Positions 9,966-23,142 of a stretch of DNA of 64,000 nucleotides are shown piece by piece (position 1 is the first letter of the stretch; each line of letters begins with the position of its first letter). Position numbers and translations under genes: made by a program. Source of the stretch: Chlamydomonas reinhardtii (lineage: Eukaryota > Chlorophyta > Chlorophyceae > Chlamydomonadales > Chlamydomonadaceae); NCBI RefSeq assembly GCF_000002595.2, contig NC_057006.1, positions 6,589,512-6,653,511 of the forward strand. Direction: 5' to 3'. A model generated the notes under the pieces. The model was given only the letters and a program-made list of their open reading frames with translations. It made no database searches and had not been told where the DNA came from.

Positions 9966-12900
9966 TCACGGAATACCTCCGAACTGACAGGTGCTGCCGC
10001 CGTGCTGAGTTCCTGCCACCCGGGATGAGCCACGCACCTTGCTGCCAGTCTTCGTCACACGCGCTGGGCCCCGCTTCAGCTGCGACGCGGAGGACGGGCC
10101 CGCCGCCGCCTGCTGCGTCAGCAGTGTCCTGACCGCGCCGCCTGGGGCATCCGCAGCTGCGGCCTCGGCACCTGGCACGGCCACCCCGCTGACAGTGGGC
10201 GCCGGGGTCGCCGCGGGCGCGACCCCGGGCATGCCCGGCACCGCCGCTGGCGTGGCGTGCGCCGCCGCCGGAACTGCCGGTGCCGCTCCTCCTGGAGCCT
10301 GTACGTGGAGGGTTTGGGAATACCGTGCATGCACACCAGCCGTAAACTTCTGCGCCATGCGAACTAGAAGGAACAATCACCCGGCATGCACGGTCGCAAC
10401 CGGAAAAACATAGGGCCAGCCCACAAGCAGATAGACCTTCATCAGCCCCAACGCGGCTGCTGCTGCTTACCACTTGCTTCGGCGCAACACCCGGGCCGCC
10501 TGGAGACGGCGACCGGGAAGCAGCCACGGCGTTTGCCGCCGCCGAAGTCGCCCCTGCCACGGCGGCCGGTGTACCCGCTACCGAGGAGGGGGCCCCAGGC
10601 GCCTTTGGCACCTTGCGCGCCTGGCCCGCACCGCCACTTACCGCCGGCACGGGCGTTGCTGCTAGGGACCCGGACGGTCCTGCGCCTGGCAAGCTGGCTC
10701 CCCCCGGCGTTGCCGCAACCACCGCAGCGGGTGGCGCTGCCCCCGTGCCGCCAGGTGGTACGTGTGGTAACGTGCCCGCAGGCGCGCCGGGCGCGGGCAT
10801 GTGCGGTAATGTCCCTGCTGGCGCGCCTTGCAAGGGTGCACCAGGCGGCGGCGGGGGCCGGTGTGGCAGTGCCCCTGAAGGGCCTGTGGCGGCAACTGGC
10901 GGCGACGCCGCCGCCACTGCTGCGGAGGTCGGTGGCTGGGGCAGAGAGGCGAGGGCCGGCAGCGGTACGGGAGGAGCCGCCGCTGCGGCTGCAGCCCCCG
11001 TGACGCCGCTGGTCCCGAGCATGCCGCCCGCCGCCTGCTGAGTGAGCGCGGCGCAGGTCTGGCGCAGCGCCAGCGCATTGTTGCGGTCGGCATTGAGTCG
11101 GCGCTCCCGCAGCGCCTTGAGCGCCGCCTTGTCCACCACGCCTTCCGGTAGCAGCTCCAGGTCAAGCACTGCCGCCCAGGGCAGGCTGGGCTGCTGTGAG
11201 CTGAGCAGCAGCGGGTGTCGCGCCGGCGTGAACACGTGCGTCGGCCCGCCGCAGCTGCCCACACCGTTGGCAAGGGCTCCCGCCGCCGTAGCCGCGGGGT
11301 CCAGCGGCGGGTGCGGCTCCAGCGTGAGGGGGTCGCAGCGCGTGAGCATGGTGCGGCCGCAGCGCCCCACACGCGCGCGCACGCAGCGCGGGTCCAACCC
11401 CGGCGCCAGCGCCACCATGGGCGGCTTGGGGGCCGGCACGTCGGGCGCGAACGCGGCGATGCCAAAGGTGCCCGGCCCGGGCGGCGGCGTAGGCGCTGAC
11501 ACGCCCGCCAGCTTAACCGGGTCTGGGCTGAACAAGATGAGCATTTCGTCGTCCGCGGGCAGCGGCGGCGGTGGCAGGCGCGCTATCCCCTCACCGTTCA
11601 CGAGGCCCTCATTCTCCTGCCGCCGGCGCTTGCGCGCCAGCGCGCGGCGCAGCGGTGTGTCGTAGCTGGTGGTGGAGGCGCTGAGCGAGGCGGAGTTGTC
11701 CAGGTAGGCACGCAGCCTGCGAGAGGGAGGTGAAAATACGATAGTGTCATAAGAGCTTAATACAGGCACATTGCGGCTCTGTCTGCACTATCTTTGCAGC
11801 GTTGACTCCTAATACCTTGCGCTGTACCACCTTCCGATTTGTTCTGCCCTGGTCCCAATGGACCCCAGCATACAGCACCAGCGCGAACGCACCTGGCCTC
11901 GCCGTGCCGCGTGCGACTGGTGGTGGCTGCCAGCTGCGCCGCCGCCTCCGCCTCAATGGCGGGGTGTTGCGCTGGCGGCAGATGGTGCCGCGCGATTTGG
12001 TAGCGCTGCATGTCCAGATCCAGGCGCTGTGGGGAGTCAGGCAGGAAGAGGAGGGGGACGAGTCGAACACAGTTTCACAGCGGGGAAAGATAAGGATGAC
12101 ATGACAAGTTGCAAGTCACAGAGGTTAATGGCGGCCATACGGTACACCATGTGGCCCTGCAAAGGCATGACAAGGCAGCTCCAAACCGCAACCGCACACA
12201 TGCCACTTGCACGCACCAGCATGTCCCGCTTGCGCGTCTCGCGGAACAGCACCAGCTCCGTCAGCTCCAAAGACTGCGCGCGAGCAGTAAGGAGTTGTCA
12301 GTGGCATACGGTATAGCTACCAGTTTCATGAACCAGTTCCCAGTAAGGCCCCTCGCGTAAGGCTCGCGTTACAACATTTCGTGCAGAACTAGCAGGAACT
12401 CGCACGTCCCTACCTTGAGCATGCTTTCCCGAATCTGCCGAAGCTTGTCCAAGCAGTCCTGCGTGTTCTCACGGCGCCGGCGCGTCTGCGGCCTGTTCAC
12501 GCGCTCCCGTGGCCTGCCAGCAGCATATCCAACCAGGGAAGGTGGAGAAAGGTGAGCAACAGACGTGTAGGGCACGCAAAAAGGTAAAAGGCGGACACCG
12601 ACTGCACGGCGGTTGGAAGCCCCAGCGCGCCTAAGGCTTGCCCGTCAACGCACCTGAACACGTTGTACGGGTTTGTGTCGCTGGGATTGGTTGGCGCCTG
12701 CACAACACAAAACCGTTGGCACTCGTGTTAAGCTGCACCCCACGGCAGAGAGAAGGCATTCGGCCTTCACACAGCTGGGCGTTCAACGCCACACATGCCC
12801 CGAGCCATGCCCAGCACCTACCCTCCCCCGGGCCGTACCCCGCAATCCTTACACACCCGAGCCCAGCCCCACCTGCAGCCTCCGCATGAAGGGCTTGCCC

Positions 12901-14483
12901 CAGCGCTCCCGCTTGTTCTTCCAGTACTCGTACACAGCCACCAGGATGGGCTCCCGCGCTGTGGCGTACTTGCGCAGCACCGACAGCGCCTCCTCGCGGC
13001 TCATGTTATGCGTCGCCGCCACCGCAGCCGGCAGCACGCGGTAATCAGGCGCATAGCCTGTGGTGAATGTAATTCCGGATGCAGGTCGCATGCGTGCGTT
13101 GCTCAGGCAGCCTGCTAACAGAGATATCTGTTCATGACCGGGCGAGCAACCCCACGGCTTCTTGGCCTCTTTCTTTATGGCACGACCGACACGGTGCTAT
13201 CGTGTATGATTCCTGGATACTGTGGTCCTCGTGGTCTGGAAACTGCGCTAATCCCCTTTCGGGGCCGGGGTCAGGTTCTGGGTCTCGGCTGGGTGTCAAG
13301 GATTCCACCATACCCACACCCAACCACCCACACCCATCCATACCATACACATAGATGCACACGCGCACCCAAAGCATCAACGCACCCGGCTCGTTCATGA
13401 TGCGCTGGTTGGCGTCCGCGTTGGACGTCTCCAGGCGCCACAGCATCTGCTCAAACTTCTCCTCCGATAGCCGGTTCGCGGCGCCGGCATTGTACGCCTC
13501 CAGCCAGTCCTCATCCTCGTTGTCCAGGTCATACTCAACATAATCCTCCTTTGCGAGGCCGACGCCGCCTGTTAAGGAGGTTCAATGAGCATGAGAACTA
13601 CCAGTCAGGGGAAAGCAATGTGCACGGCCAGCGACGGGGTAGTTGCTGGTTGGCACCGCGTTGGTACTACAGCTGCGACAGGAAGCGCGAGCAGTGAGGC
13701 CTCGCGGAGGAGACGCATCTATGAATTGGCCCTAGTTGCTGCTTTCCTTAGGGTGATGCCAGTCACCATGTACCGTACTGATCAGCAGCAAGATCGGTCA
13801 TGCGGGCCTGGGTAATTAAGCATGTCTGCTGCGTCCTCCGCTGCCTATGCCCCATTCCATGCCCTCCCCGCCCGCCACGTCTGAACATTAGCTTTCCTTA
13901 CCTTTTGAGCGGATGTAGGTCTCCGGTATCCGGAAGACAGGCAGGTACTCGCGTGTGTACCCAGGGATAAAGCCGACCTCCGGCACGGGGATTTCCTTCA
14001 CCTCCTTTTTCTTCTTCTGGTGCGTCGTGGGCGGCGCCTTTAAGTGCGTGCAAGCAGAGCAGAAGGTATGCCATGACAGCATGGCCTCAGCGGGGACTGG
14101 GTGGCGGGGAAAGGAGGCCCGCACGGGTGCGGGCGCGACCGCACACACGCGGGACATGTCACAGACAGGTGCACAGCCGACATGATGGCGCCAACTTGAC
14201 GGGTGTCGTGCTTAGTTAGTCAGGCATGTGCGCTATGTAGGCCGTATTATTTTGGCCCTTGTGACATGCTCAGGTGGCCCGCTTTCGCGCCAGTTGGCTG
14301 CGTCAAAGCGCGGGTCGATCGTTCCCCGAGCCCTTGACTGACCTGCTCAGAGGGTGCCGCTCCTTGCGCTTGATTAACTTCCTCTGAATTGTCGAGCTCA
14401 GCCACATCCCGGACAATGTTCAGCTGTCTGCCGATGTCGACGGGGCGAGGTCTGAAACTTGTCCTCAGGCTCCTGTCCCCCAT
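9966..14483 (-). CDS. EPL1: Enhancer of polycomb-like protein (NuA4 subunit)
   Basis: Exons, in transcript order: 14483-14343, 14037-13902, 13568-13386, 13057-12873, 12697-12654, 12513-12414, 12273-12217, 12026-11893, 11716-10471 and 10298-9966, giving 852 aa with every phase matching. The N-terminus SFRPRPVDIGRQLNIVRD resembles the opening of EPL1/EPC proteins. EIPVPEVGFIPGYTREYL, YVEYDLDNEDEDWLEAYN, FEQMLWRLE and YEYWKNKRERWGKP follow in the order of the EPcA domain, which anchors the Esa1/Tip60 acetyltransferase module of NuA4. RPQTRRRRENTQDCL and a helix (SLELTELVLFRETRKRDML) come next. The C-terminal half is a long Pro/Ala/Gly-rich disordered tail. The last exon may be revised, because GTGCGT after GSK could be another donor. 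Confidence 0.9.
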
Positions 14484-15366
14484 GGCTCCTCTTCTAGCCT
14501 AACCGTCTCTATTGCCTGTTCTATAGAGGCCCCATGCTGCGCTTCTAGGGCGCAAAATCCGCGTCTTGCGGGCTGACGTCTGGGCCTGGCAAGCGACGGC
14601 GACGTTAACAAAGCTTTGTCGAATTGGTCATTATCCCATAGAACTTGTGTATTAAAGAAAATTTTTGTCAGCACGAATCGCTGGACCTGACCGGGAAATT
14701 TCTTGCCCGGCCTCGCTCAGTTCGGTGGGGAAATCAATGGGTACTATAGCAACTATTTGTTCTACAATGGCAAAATTCACAACGCGTCAAACCCGGTCTG
14801 AAAAGTGGAACCCCACCAGGAGTGCAGCTGCAGCTGCCATCAGAAGTTTGCAGCGGCATGTCTGCCGTGTCAGTGTCTCCGTTCAGATGCTACCCACACC
14901 TGGACCTGATCCCTGTGCCGTGTATGATGGCACTTTCCGCGTTGAATTTGCCAGTTGCATTTTCACAGTCCCTAACTCCCCTGACCCGTTCCCCTGCCCA
15001 GCGTGGCATGCTGCACGTACACCAAGACACTTATTGAAAATGCTTGAAAAAACGCAACACGCACAAGCGAACATGACGTTGTAGAGCCGAGGCCAGTGAG
15101 CTAGCACAAGCAAAAAGAAAGGCGTGAGCATGAGCAGCGACACTACCGGCTCACTTTGCCTGAGCACTTCCCAACCCTACAGCCTGAAGGAATGCAAAAT
15201 TGAACACCTAGGACCCCTTGAAACCGCACTATACCTAGCGCTCTCTCATTCGTACTGCGGATCTGAGCGTGTGGCCATCGCTGCAACCCCACACGACCCC
15301 ACACAGCCTGCCTAGATAGCTGGTCGAACCCCAATCAGCGCGCAGCGCACACCACTGAGAGCAGCT
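14484..15366. other. Intergenic between two minus-strand genes
   Basis: This holds the EPL promoter/5' leader and the RTF1 3' UTR. The minus-strand open frame running into the EPL start from 14674 has no conserved features and is treated as leader sequence. Confidence 0.4.
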
Positions 15367-18300
15367 CTAATAGTCTCCCGCGCGGCGTTTCCAGTCCGCA
15401 ATTGTCAGTACGCTTTTCCCGGACAGATCCGTCGCGTGCGCCGCCAGCGCCGCGCCGCGCCATTTGTGCGGCAGAATGCGCTGCTGCAGGTTGCCGGCGG
15501 CAGGCCCGGCGGCTCGCACCAGGCTGACGTCCACATCCAGCCCCAGCTGCCGGATGAGGTCCGCAGGGTCCATGCGCTGCTGCGCGCGCGTCAGCTTGTC
15601 CGGCAGCGCGGCCTGGAACGATAATGCCAAACCAAGGGAACGCCACCCGGAATTAGAGTATTTGCATACTGTACATCCAAGCTCGGCACAACCCAGCCGC
15701 ACATAAGCCAGCGGCGGCGCGCCACAAGCCAGCCGACATCAGTACAGAGACCACAGACACGCCCAGGGCCGTGACAAACCTGCGCGCGTGCTGCCGCTGC
15801 TGCGCCTGCGGAGTTGCTGTCGTCGGCGCCGCCGCCCCGGTTGGTCTTCCAGTAGATGTTCAGCTTGGTTTCACGTCGGGAGAACACATCCGTGCCGCCC
15901 TCGCCCGCGCCACCACCTAAGATGCAGGTGTTGTAGGCGGGTTACGCGGTTAGCATACACGGCACGACGCACGGCGCCAGCATACACGCAGTGCACACGA
16001 CGCCAGAGTGCACGATAATGTGCAGCCGTCCGCATGTAACCCGCTTTCCCAATTCCCTTACCGTGTTCGTCCGCCGCTGTCGTCTTGTACGCAACGGCGA
16101 GGTTGTGCTGCTTGTTGCGCTTGTTGATGTCCATCATGCCAAACGCGCGCTGGTTGTTGGTCTGGTTGATGAGGTGGGCCTCCAGCGAGGCCAGCTGCTC
16201 CTCGAGCCTGCGACCAGCAGTGGGGACACGTGTCTGGTGGCGGACTAGCGGCCACGACGACTGCGCTCAGCCCTTCCCTCAGCCATATGCTCATCACCTC
16301 GCCCCATTCCCCTCTGCATACCCGGGATGCTATACGGTACGCGCCCGTTCTCCCGCTATGTTATTAAAGCCGAGCAGCAATCCCTGCGCGCGCGAGGTGA
16401 CTCACGCTGCCACCTCGTCTGCGTTGCCCTGCCCCTGCGCCAGTTCCAGGCGGCGCTTGAGCATGGCCTTCTCGGCGGCCGGGTTGACGGGGGCCGCGCG
16501 CTGCGCTCTCTTGCGCTCCAGCTCCACCTTAAGGTCCGCGGACGTCCAGCGGTAACTGCGTGGGCGCGTCGAGGGGCCGAGTCAATGCAGCAAGTGAATA
16601 CGGCTGGGCAGCGTGATGGGTGCGTGATATCGGTGGCGGCGACGGCAGAAGGACACTGGCAGGTAGCCAAGGAGGGCGTGCACAAGGTCCATGCAGGCAC
16701 GCCATGCCCCTCACCGCCCACTCACTTCATGGCTGCCTGCTTCCGCTTGGTCGCCTCCGCCGCCTCCTCCCGAGTGATGGGCGCCCGGTTGGTCTTGCTG
16801 CAGTGGCGCTTGTAGCGCTCGTACTCCTGCTCGTCAAACTGCGGCCGTTCGAGAAACACACCGCACCATAACGCTAATGGGCCATATTTACCATCACAGC
16901 ACACACTGTCGTATTGCATGCTACCGCAGTAGCCCTATCGCCCCCACCGCCAATCCCTCGCCGCTAGACTCCCTCGCCCAGCGCGCAGTATACGGGACGC
17001 ACCGGCTTGCTGGACACGTTGGCCATAGCCATAGTGCGGTTGATGCCCATGCCGTCGCGCAGCACGAGGTGCTTGTTGGTCATCTCGCTCTTGGGCCCGA
17101 ACTTGTAGGCGCGGCCCGACTCCTTGATGTCCATGATCTAGGGCGAGGGTAGAGAAGGGAGAAGCAGGGGAGGAAAGGACAGGAGGTGACGCATGGGCGG
17201 CGAGGGTGGTGTGTGGCGCACGGGATTCCTAACCCCGTCACACGTACTGCATGAATGCGCCCACCGCCTCGCGCAGCTAGATCTCCCCCAGGCCCCAAGC
17301 CCAGACCCCCGACCTCCTTGCTAACTTCCACGCCACAACATTCACAACATTCCTGCCTTTGCCCCGCCCCTGCCTGTCAGTCCGGCTGCCTTCCCGGCCG
17401 CCTGCTCGCCTCACCTCCATGACCAGGTACCCCGGGTGCGTGTTGCCGGCATGGTCGCGCACGCCCGGCCCGTACGCCATGCGCACCACACAGCCGTTCA
17501 ATGCGTCGCGCTCAAAAAACGGCTGCATGTACCACTCCTCCAGCTGCTGGCGCGTCACCTGCGGCACACAAGCAAGGGCAGCCGCGGTTAGCATGGCTTG
17601 TAAACGGTGTGGGCAGTTCATGGGCCCGGGCTGTTGGTCCCGGTTGTTGCGAGTCGCACGCAGTGCTGGCTTGGCCGACCACGCCACACGAGCTGATGAC
17701 ATGTGCCCTACAGCGCCATGAGAGCGAGCATGCACGCATCCACCCACCCAGGCACCCACCCAGCCACGCCGCACAACCCACCTGGCATGCCAGCAGCTCC
17801 TCCATGCTGGCCTCCTCAGCGGCCTGTCAACACGCAGGCAATAACTTGGTGCACAGTTCCTGCAGTCCTTCAGAGACTCAACATACGCAGGAAAACCAAT
17901 GCGCGACGGATGCGACGTCGCGACACCCAGCACCACAGTCATGAAGACCGCACTAGTGGCGGGGCACTCACCTCGTCATCCGAGTGCACGCGCTCCCGCT
18001 CTCGCTCCCGCATGCGCTCCCGCTCTGCCTCCTTAGCCTTTGCGGCCGCATGCCGCCTCGCCTCGTCGTCGTCAACAGGGGGTGCTGCAACCGCTGCAAC
18101 TCGCTCTGACCGGCCCCGTGGCTGCAGGCACACGCGTTCAAGTACGTGTTATTCTACATGAGCAACATACGGAGGACTGATGTGTCGCTGCTGCTGACCG
18201 GTTGGCAGCCCGCAGCCCTGTCCCTGTCTGCAGTGTCCCAGGCGCAATCTTACCGGCGGTGCTTGCTCCCGCTCCGCCTCTTCCTCTTCCTCCTCCTCGT

Positions 18301-19430
18301 CCTTCTTGCCCGCCTGCGCATCCTCCTCGTCCGAGCTCGCACCCGAGCTGCCGCTAGGCTGGAACTGCAGGCCGTGCACAGATTTAACATTTTAGGTTTC
18401 TTGCAACGTGTGCACCAATCACGGCCGTCTGGGTGTTCCTATTCACCCGCTAAGCAGTGAGCACATCGGACCCATGTGATCGGACCCCTGGTTGGGGACT
18501 AAGCGCCGAGGCATAACGCACCAGTCCCAGTCGCTGTCAGAACCCCAGCCACGCAACCTCTCACCTCCTCCTCTTCCTCCTCGGAGGACTTGCCGCCCCC
18601 ATCCGACTCCTCATCGCTCCAGTCGCGGGCCGTGCGTGCAGCGGCTGCGGTGCGGGCGGCGCGACCGCGCTGCGGTGCCTTGGCCTCCTCTGCCTTGCCC
18701 TTGCCCTTGTCTGCACCCTTCCGCCGCCCCTTTGCCTCAACCTACACGCGATAGTGATCACAGCAGTCCGTCTCGGGCAGTACGGCGGTGGTGGGCGGAG
18801 GTGATTGTGTGCACAACCACGTGCCGCTCACATGGGTGCCGCTGGCACGCGCAACTTCCACAAGACTTGAGCATGTGGCAGTATAGCCACCTAACCGGCT
18901 ACCCCCACAGCCAGGGCAAACACTTCCCTTATCCATTATGGTCTATCCTTGTCTGGTGGCTGCCCATGGTGCTTTCTGGTGCCACGTCGGGGCGCGGTTC
19001 CGCAGCAGGTGCACGAGCTGCGCATGCGCCCGAGTGCCAAACCCGGCCCCACCTTGTCAGTCACTGCACGCTGTTGCAGCAGCTGCCGCCTCTGTCTCTC
19101 CTTGTCACGCTGCTCAGCACGGTCTGCCAGAATCATCTCACGCTCCAGCTCAGTCATTGCCATGAGCTTGCGTCGATCCTCCTCGTTCTCATAGAGACCC
19201 TCCTCATCATCGAAGTCGCTATCATCGTCCTCATCATCCTCCTCGCTCTGCACCTTCTTTCCGCGCTTGCTGGTCGCGGCTTTCTTGCGACGCGGTGCCT
19301 CCTCCTCCGAGTCTGCGCTGTCCGCGCTGGGCTCATCATCGCTCTCAGATGCCTTGCGACTACGTTTCTTCAGTGCAGTTTTGCGGCCAGCCGCTAGGTT
19401 GAATAGGGCATCGTCTAGGTCGTCAGCCAT
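15367..19430 (-). CDS. RTF1: RTF1, Paf1-complex subunit with Plus3 domain
   Basis: Exons: 19430-19053, 18741-18565, 18364-18254, 18121-17972, 17823-17782, 17558-17415, 17137-17003, 16838-16726, 16555-16406, 16207-16062, 15916-15780 and 15612-15367, coding for 642 aa. The start MADDLDDALFNLAAG is followed by acidic/basic low-complexity sequence (DSEEEAPRRKK, DWSDEESDGGG), as in yeast and plant RTF1. The Plus3 domain (roughly residues 275-395) includes VTRQQLEEWYMQPFFERD, GCVVRMAYGPG, SGRAYKFGPKSEMTNKHL and the FDEQEYERYKRHC helix that closes the domain. The downstream helical region with EEQLASLEAHLINQTNNQR and MMDINKRNKQHN is also RTF1-like. RTF1 couples RNA polymerase II elongation to H2B ubiquitylation and binds phosphorylated Spt5 through Plus3 (family knowledge). 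An in-frame extension upstream of the chosen ATG is not needed. Confidence 0.93.
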
Positions 19431-20529
19431 TTTTGCCAAGCCACTTAGGCCGCCTAAGTGTGTAATACTGTGTAAAATTATGCGTACTGGCGCATTCAAG
19501 TCACAAAGAACTCTAATTTGTTAGCGACCAGGTCAACAGGTGTGAAGCACTAACCCCACGCGATCGCAGAGGGACGGTCTTTCCCGCAGTCTGTGTCGTC
19601 GGCACGCTACCCTGATGCAACATCAACATCATAATTTCTCGAGCTATGGCACGTCCTTCATCTGAAAGGCTGCCAGCCCCACCACATTTACACCTTTGGC
19701 ATCTGCTGCAGCACCACTCAACCCACTCAGGCCCTCACCTGTATCCCTTTGGACCGAACTGACGCGTAAGCGTGTGGCTATGTAGTACATAATAGCCGAA
19801 GATCCCCACACCAGCTTGATGCGACGCACACATGCTGCGCAGCCTTTGGCACCATGCACCTTCTGACACAGCGCCGCCCTCAGCAGCGCCGCACCGGGCA
19901 GGTATCTCACCTGCCCCTCGGACTACACCAACCTGCCCCTGTACATGTCCAACCGCATCCATCATCTCGGGCAACTATCGCATCCATAAGCGTACGCCGG
20001 GCAGCTATCGCTACCATAGTCTCTTCCATAATTTGCCATACATTTGTGACCGTACCACACCACAGCCACGTGCTTGCCTAACCCGTCCTTGCGTGGCGTG
20101 CCGGCCGCCGCCGGGTCCGCGCGGCAGCGCGGGCTGACGGCGGAGGGTTCCTTGGATGTGCCCAAGCGGAATGAGAGTCGAGAATGGGGATTGCCACGTT
20201 GCCTAATCATGCTAGGCTAAGCAAGCCAGGGAAGGCTCAATTGTGCTGGCATGGACATAGCCATGCTCCTTTGCCCCTGCAACTCTCGTCCGTCATCCGC
20301 GTGAGCCTGACCTTCTCCTACCAATTCGTGTCAGCATTCGATGCACAGTTTGCAGGTCATGCATGCAGCCTCTGCCAAGATTTAGCTCTCGTGGTACCAT
20401 GAAGCCCAGCCTACCAGTCTCCACACGATCCACACGATGCGCCTTGCCTGCCACCATTTTTGTCTTTCCTACGAGCGTTCCAGGGGGGGGGGGGGGCGAA
20501 GCCCCCCCGAAACACCCCGGTCCGTTGCT
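19431..20529. other. Intergenic with a GC hairpin
   Basis: This should hold the promoter of RTF1 and the 3' UTR of the metalloprotease gene, both on the minus strand. No additional coding exon was supported. A G-tract hairpin near the right end is listed separately. Confidence 0.4.
20483..20508. repeat. G14 tract with GC stem-loop
   Basis: A run of 14 G is followed by CGAA and then a C7 run, so the end of the G tract can fold into a hairpin of seven to eight G:C pairs with a short loop. It lies just beyond the metalloprotease stop codon (20530-20532) on the minus strand, in its likely 3' UTR. Confidence 0.6.
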
Positions 20530-23142
20530 CTACGACATCTTGACCGTCGCGTGAGCAGCGTGCCCAAGCACCACGTCCCGCAGGCCAACCCACACCAACG
20601 CCCCGCACCCCGTGCTTCCGGACCCTGGCGTGCCCCCGCCACCTGGCAAGCAGGTCGACATGCACGACCCCGGCCCTGCCCCACCCGCTGACGCCGCCAG
20701 CCGCACCCGCTCCATGCTTCCCTCCACGTCTGGCGCGGCCATGGGCGCCACCGGCTGCTCCCCGCTGCTGCCGCCCGAACTGGTGGGGCTGCCGCGCTCC
20801 TCGGACGAGTCCGGCAGCCGCCGCTTCATGCGCAGCGGCCCGGGGCTGTCTTGCGGGTACCTGCACAATACGGCACAATACGGAAACTCGTTCAAAACGT
20901 CCAGTCAGGAGTCTCAAGACTTCACATTGTCAGAATGAATCCCATTCTACGGGAGGACACTCACCGCCACGTGCCATCGCCGTACGCTCGCACCATCATG
21001 GTTGCTAACCCTGGGTCGCGGGCTCGCAGCTTCTCGCGTGTGTTCACGCCAGCCGTCACATCCGTACGTATCGTGGCGTTGAACCAAGCCTGTCCGCAGT
21101 TATGCACAAGAACGTTAGTCGCTGGTTGTGAATCCTGGGCTAAAAGTCGAGTCTTAGCCTAGGTCTGCATTTCGGCCACCAACCGCAGTAGTCTCGGGGC
21201 CTGGTCACAGACCGAGTACAAGCACGGTCCTACCTGCGTTCCCTCCGCCCAGTACTCGTCCTCATTCTCCATGATATACGCACCTGCAGAGCAAGCCACA
21301 TGCAGGCACAAGGTGATACAGTCATCGGCCTTGCGTTACGCTGACATTTGCCAACCAGTCACAGTATCAGGCAGTGACAATATGCTCAATCCAGCATGAG
21401 GCGCAGCAATGCGGCGTGGAACGCACTCACTCTTGTCGTAAACTCCGGCGGCGTAAGCTGCGTCATACAGCTTCTTGATCTTTCCGCGGTCTTCTGACGT
21501 AAGCCCGATGTTCATCACTGTATAAATGCCGGTCAACACGATGAAGGTTCACCACGTGGGCCACAACGGTGTGTTAAGAAGCCGTACAAGGGCTTGACCT
21601 CCGAGCAAAACATGACCTACCCGTGTGCCCGAACTCATGCACCAGAATGTTCTCGCTGGGGTAGAACCTGCGGCGAAAGACAGGCAGCGGATTGCATCAG
21701 CCCCGGGGCAGTGCAGCCGGCAGGTGTGTGGCTGTGTGACCCTAGGTGGCTCTCCTGAGACATGCAGCATTTGCCTTGACCAGCGTCTGCTCACACAACA
21801 CCGCCATACAACCTCCCAGCCTGCCCGCCGCGCACTTGTCGTCCTCCATGAGCAGGTTCTCCTCCCCGCAGCTAGTGGTGGGGCTCTCCTCCGTGCCGCC
21901 CAGGCCGCGCGTGGTGGTGTCCGTGTCCCGGCCGCCTGTCGGGTAACACACGCACTGCGGTGCTCACGGTCCCCACGGCTGTCCTGATGGCTGGCGCCCG
22001 TGCAGACTCCACGTCCCTCGCCCACAGTCCCAACCGCCCGTTGCTGCACCCTTTGCCGCCGCACACCTTCCGCCCAGCGCATGAAGGCGTGCGCGGGAAT
22101 GTCGGTGGTAACCTGACACCGCGCGATGATGGCCACCACCGCGCCGCCCGCCACCAGCCGCCGCACCACATCCACTGGCGCGGCTGCCAGCATGCGGTCC
22201 ACAATGTGCTCCGCGATGCGAATGGCGCGCACGTCCACACACGCGTAGGACTGCTCCGAGAGAGGCGACAGAGAACCCAGGTGGGGCGGGTTGGCAAAAT
22301 AAGTTCAGGACCGTTCGCTTTTCTGGCTGGCGTGCTACCTCGTAAAGCTGCCCTGGCGTCTGTGCTCGGGGCTTAGGGTGTTTACTGCCGCTCACCCATA
22401 TCTCAATGCCCAGCGCATCGCCGCGTTTCATGTACTCCCCCCACTCCGGCTTGGGCTGCGGCAGTGCGCCCGACCAGGGCACGATGCTTAGCGTCTCATC
22501 CGGCTGCACCTCCAGTACCGCTGACTGGCCTGCGTTCAACGGCAGCGAGATTAAGAAAAGAGATGTGGGTTTCAGCAGGGGACCGAGCTTGTTGGGGTCT
22601 CAGTCAACTGCTGGCAGTTGGAGGCGAAGGCACCACACAAAGGACTGCGTGCCTGAACCTCACCTGCGTACTCCCCGATGAGCGCCTGATCATCCCCGAA
22701 CCGTAACCGCCAAACGTGAGTGGTGTAGGTCTCTGCAACGGACAGTACATCGTTTCCCACGGTCGGGGTTGCGGGGTCGTCCAGGCACGCCGCGTAACCT
22801 GGCTACAGAGCTACGTCACCCCTCCGCCCCGGAGACCGCAAACCCCTTCCGTTTTTTCCCCACGGCCCGTCTATTGGATCATGCCTATACCACGGAACGT
22901 TAAGGGCTGCTGGCGCTGGGCGACTCACGTTGGGGTCTCGCGTGTCCAGGTTCCAGGCTCTGGTAGCACTTTTCCTCGCCAGTGAAGTCCACCCAGAGCG
23001 CATTGATGCTTCGAGCTGATTTGTTTACTAATCTCAGCACGCACGCCTCGGTGCTTTCCGCGTGCATGCTCTTGAGCGCCATGCTCGAGGACCGGACCTG
23101 GGCTCTCGTCAGCGCGCGTAAACGGCTCCCGAGGCGCACCAT
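20530..23142 (-). CDS. VHL-beta-like domain fused to HExxH metalloprotease
   Basis: Exons: 23142-22929, 22732-22664, 22529-22396, 22250-22067, 21935-21836, 21667-21621, 21517-21431, 21283-21234, 21089-20965 and 20860-20530 (446 aa). Residues ~28-95 read CVLRLVNKSARSINALWVDF, then EKCYQSLEPG and HVWRLRF. They align without gaps through the core of the von Hippel-Lindau beta domain (WLNFDG, TLPPG, HLWLF). Next comes a region with CVDVRAIRIAEHI and SCGEENLL, then ENILVHEFGHT (HEFGH about 244-248) and MENEDEYWAEGTQAWF about 40 residues later. This is the spacing of a gluzincin zinc site with a downstream Glu ligand, as in lethal-factor-like peptidases. The last ~110 residues are Ser/Gly-rich. The first ATG (23142) gives an Arg/Ser-rich, transit-like start; 23082 is an alternative. 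Substrate and location are unknown. Confidence 0.8.

Noticed and set aside
10662-11465. Long alternative open frames opposite and beside the EPL last large exon.
   Set aside because: They are shadow frames of a GC-rich, low-complexity coding exon.
14465-14674. Minus-strand frame just upstream of the EPL start.
   Set aside because: It overlaps the EPL start in another frame and has no conserved sequence; the EPL1-type start SFRPRPVDIG is clearly in the chosen frame.
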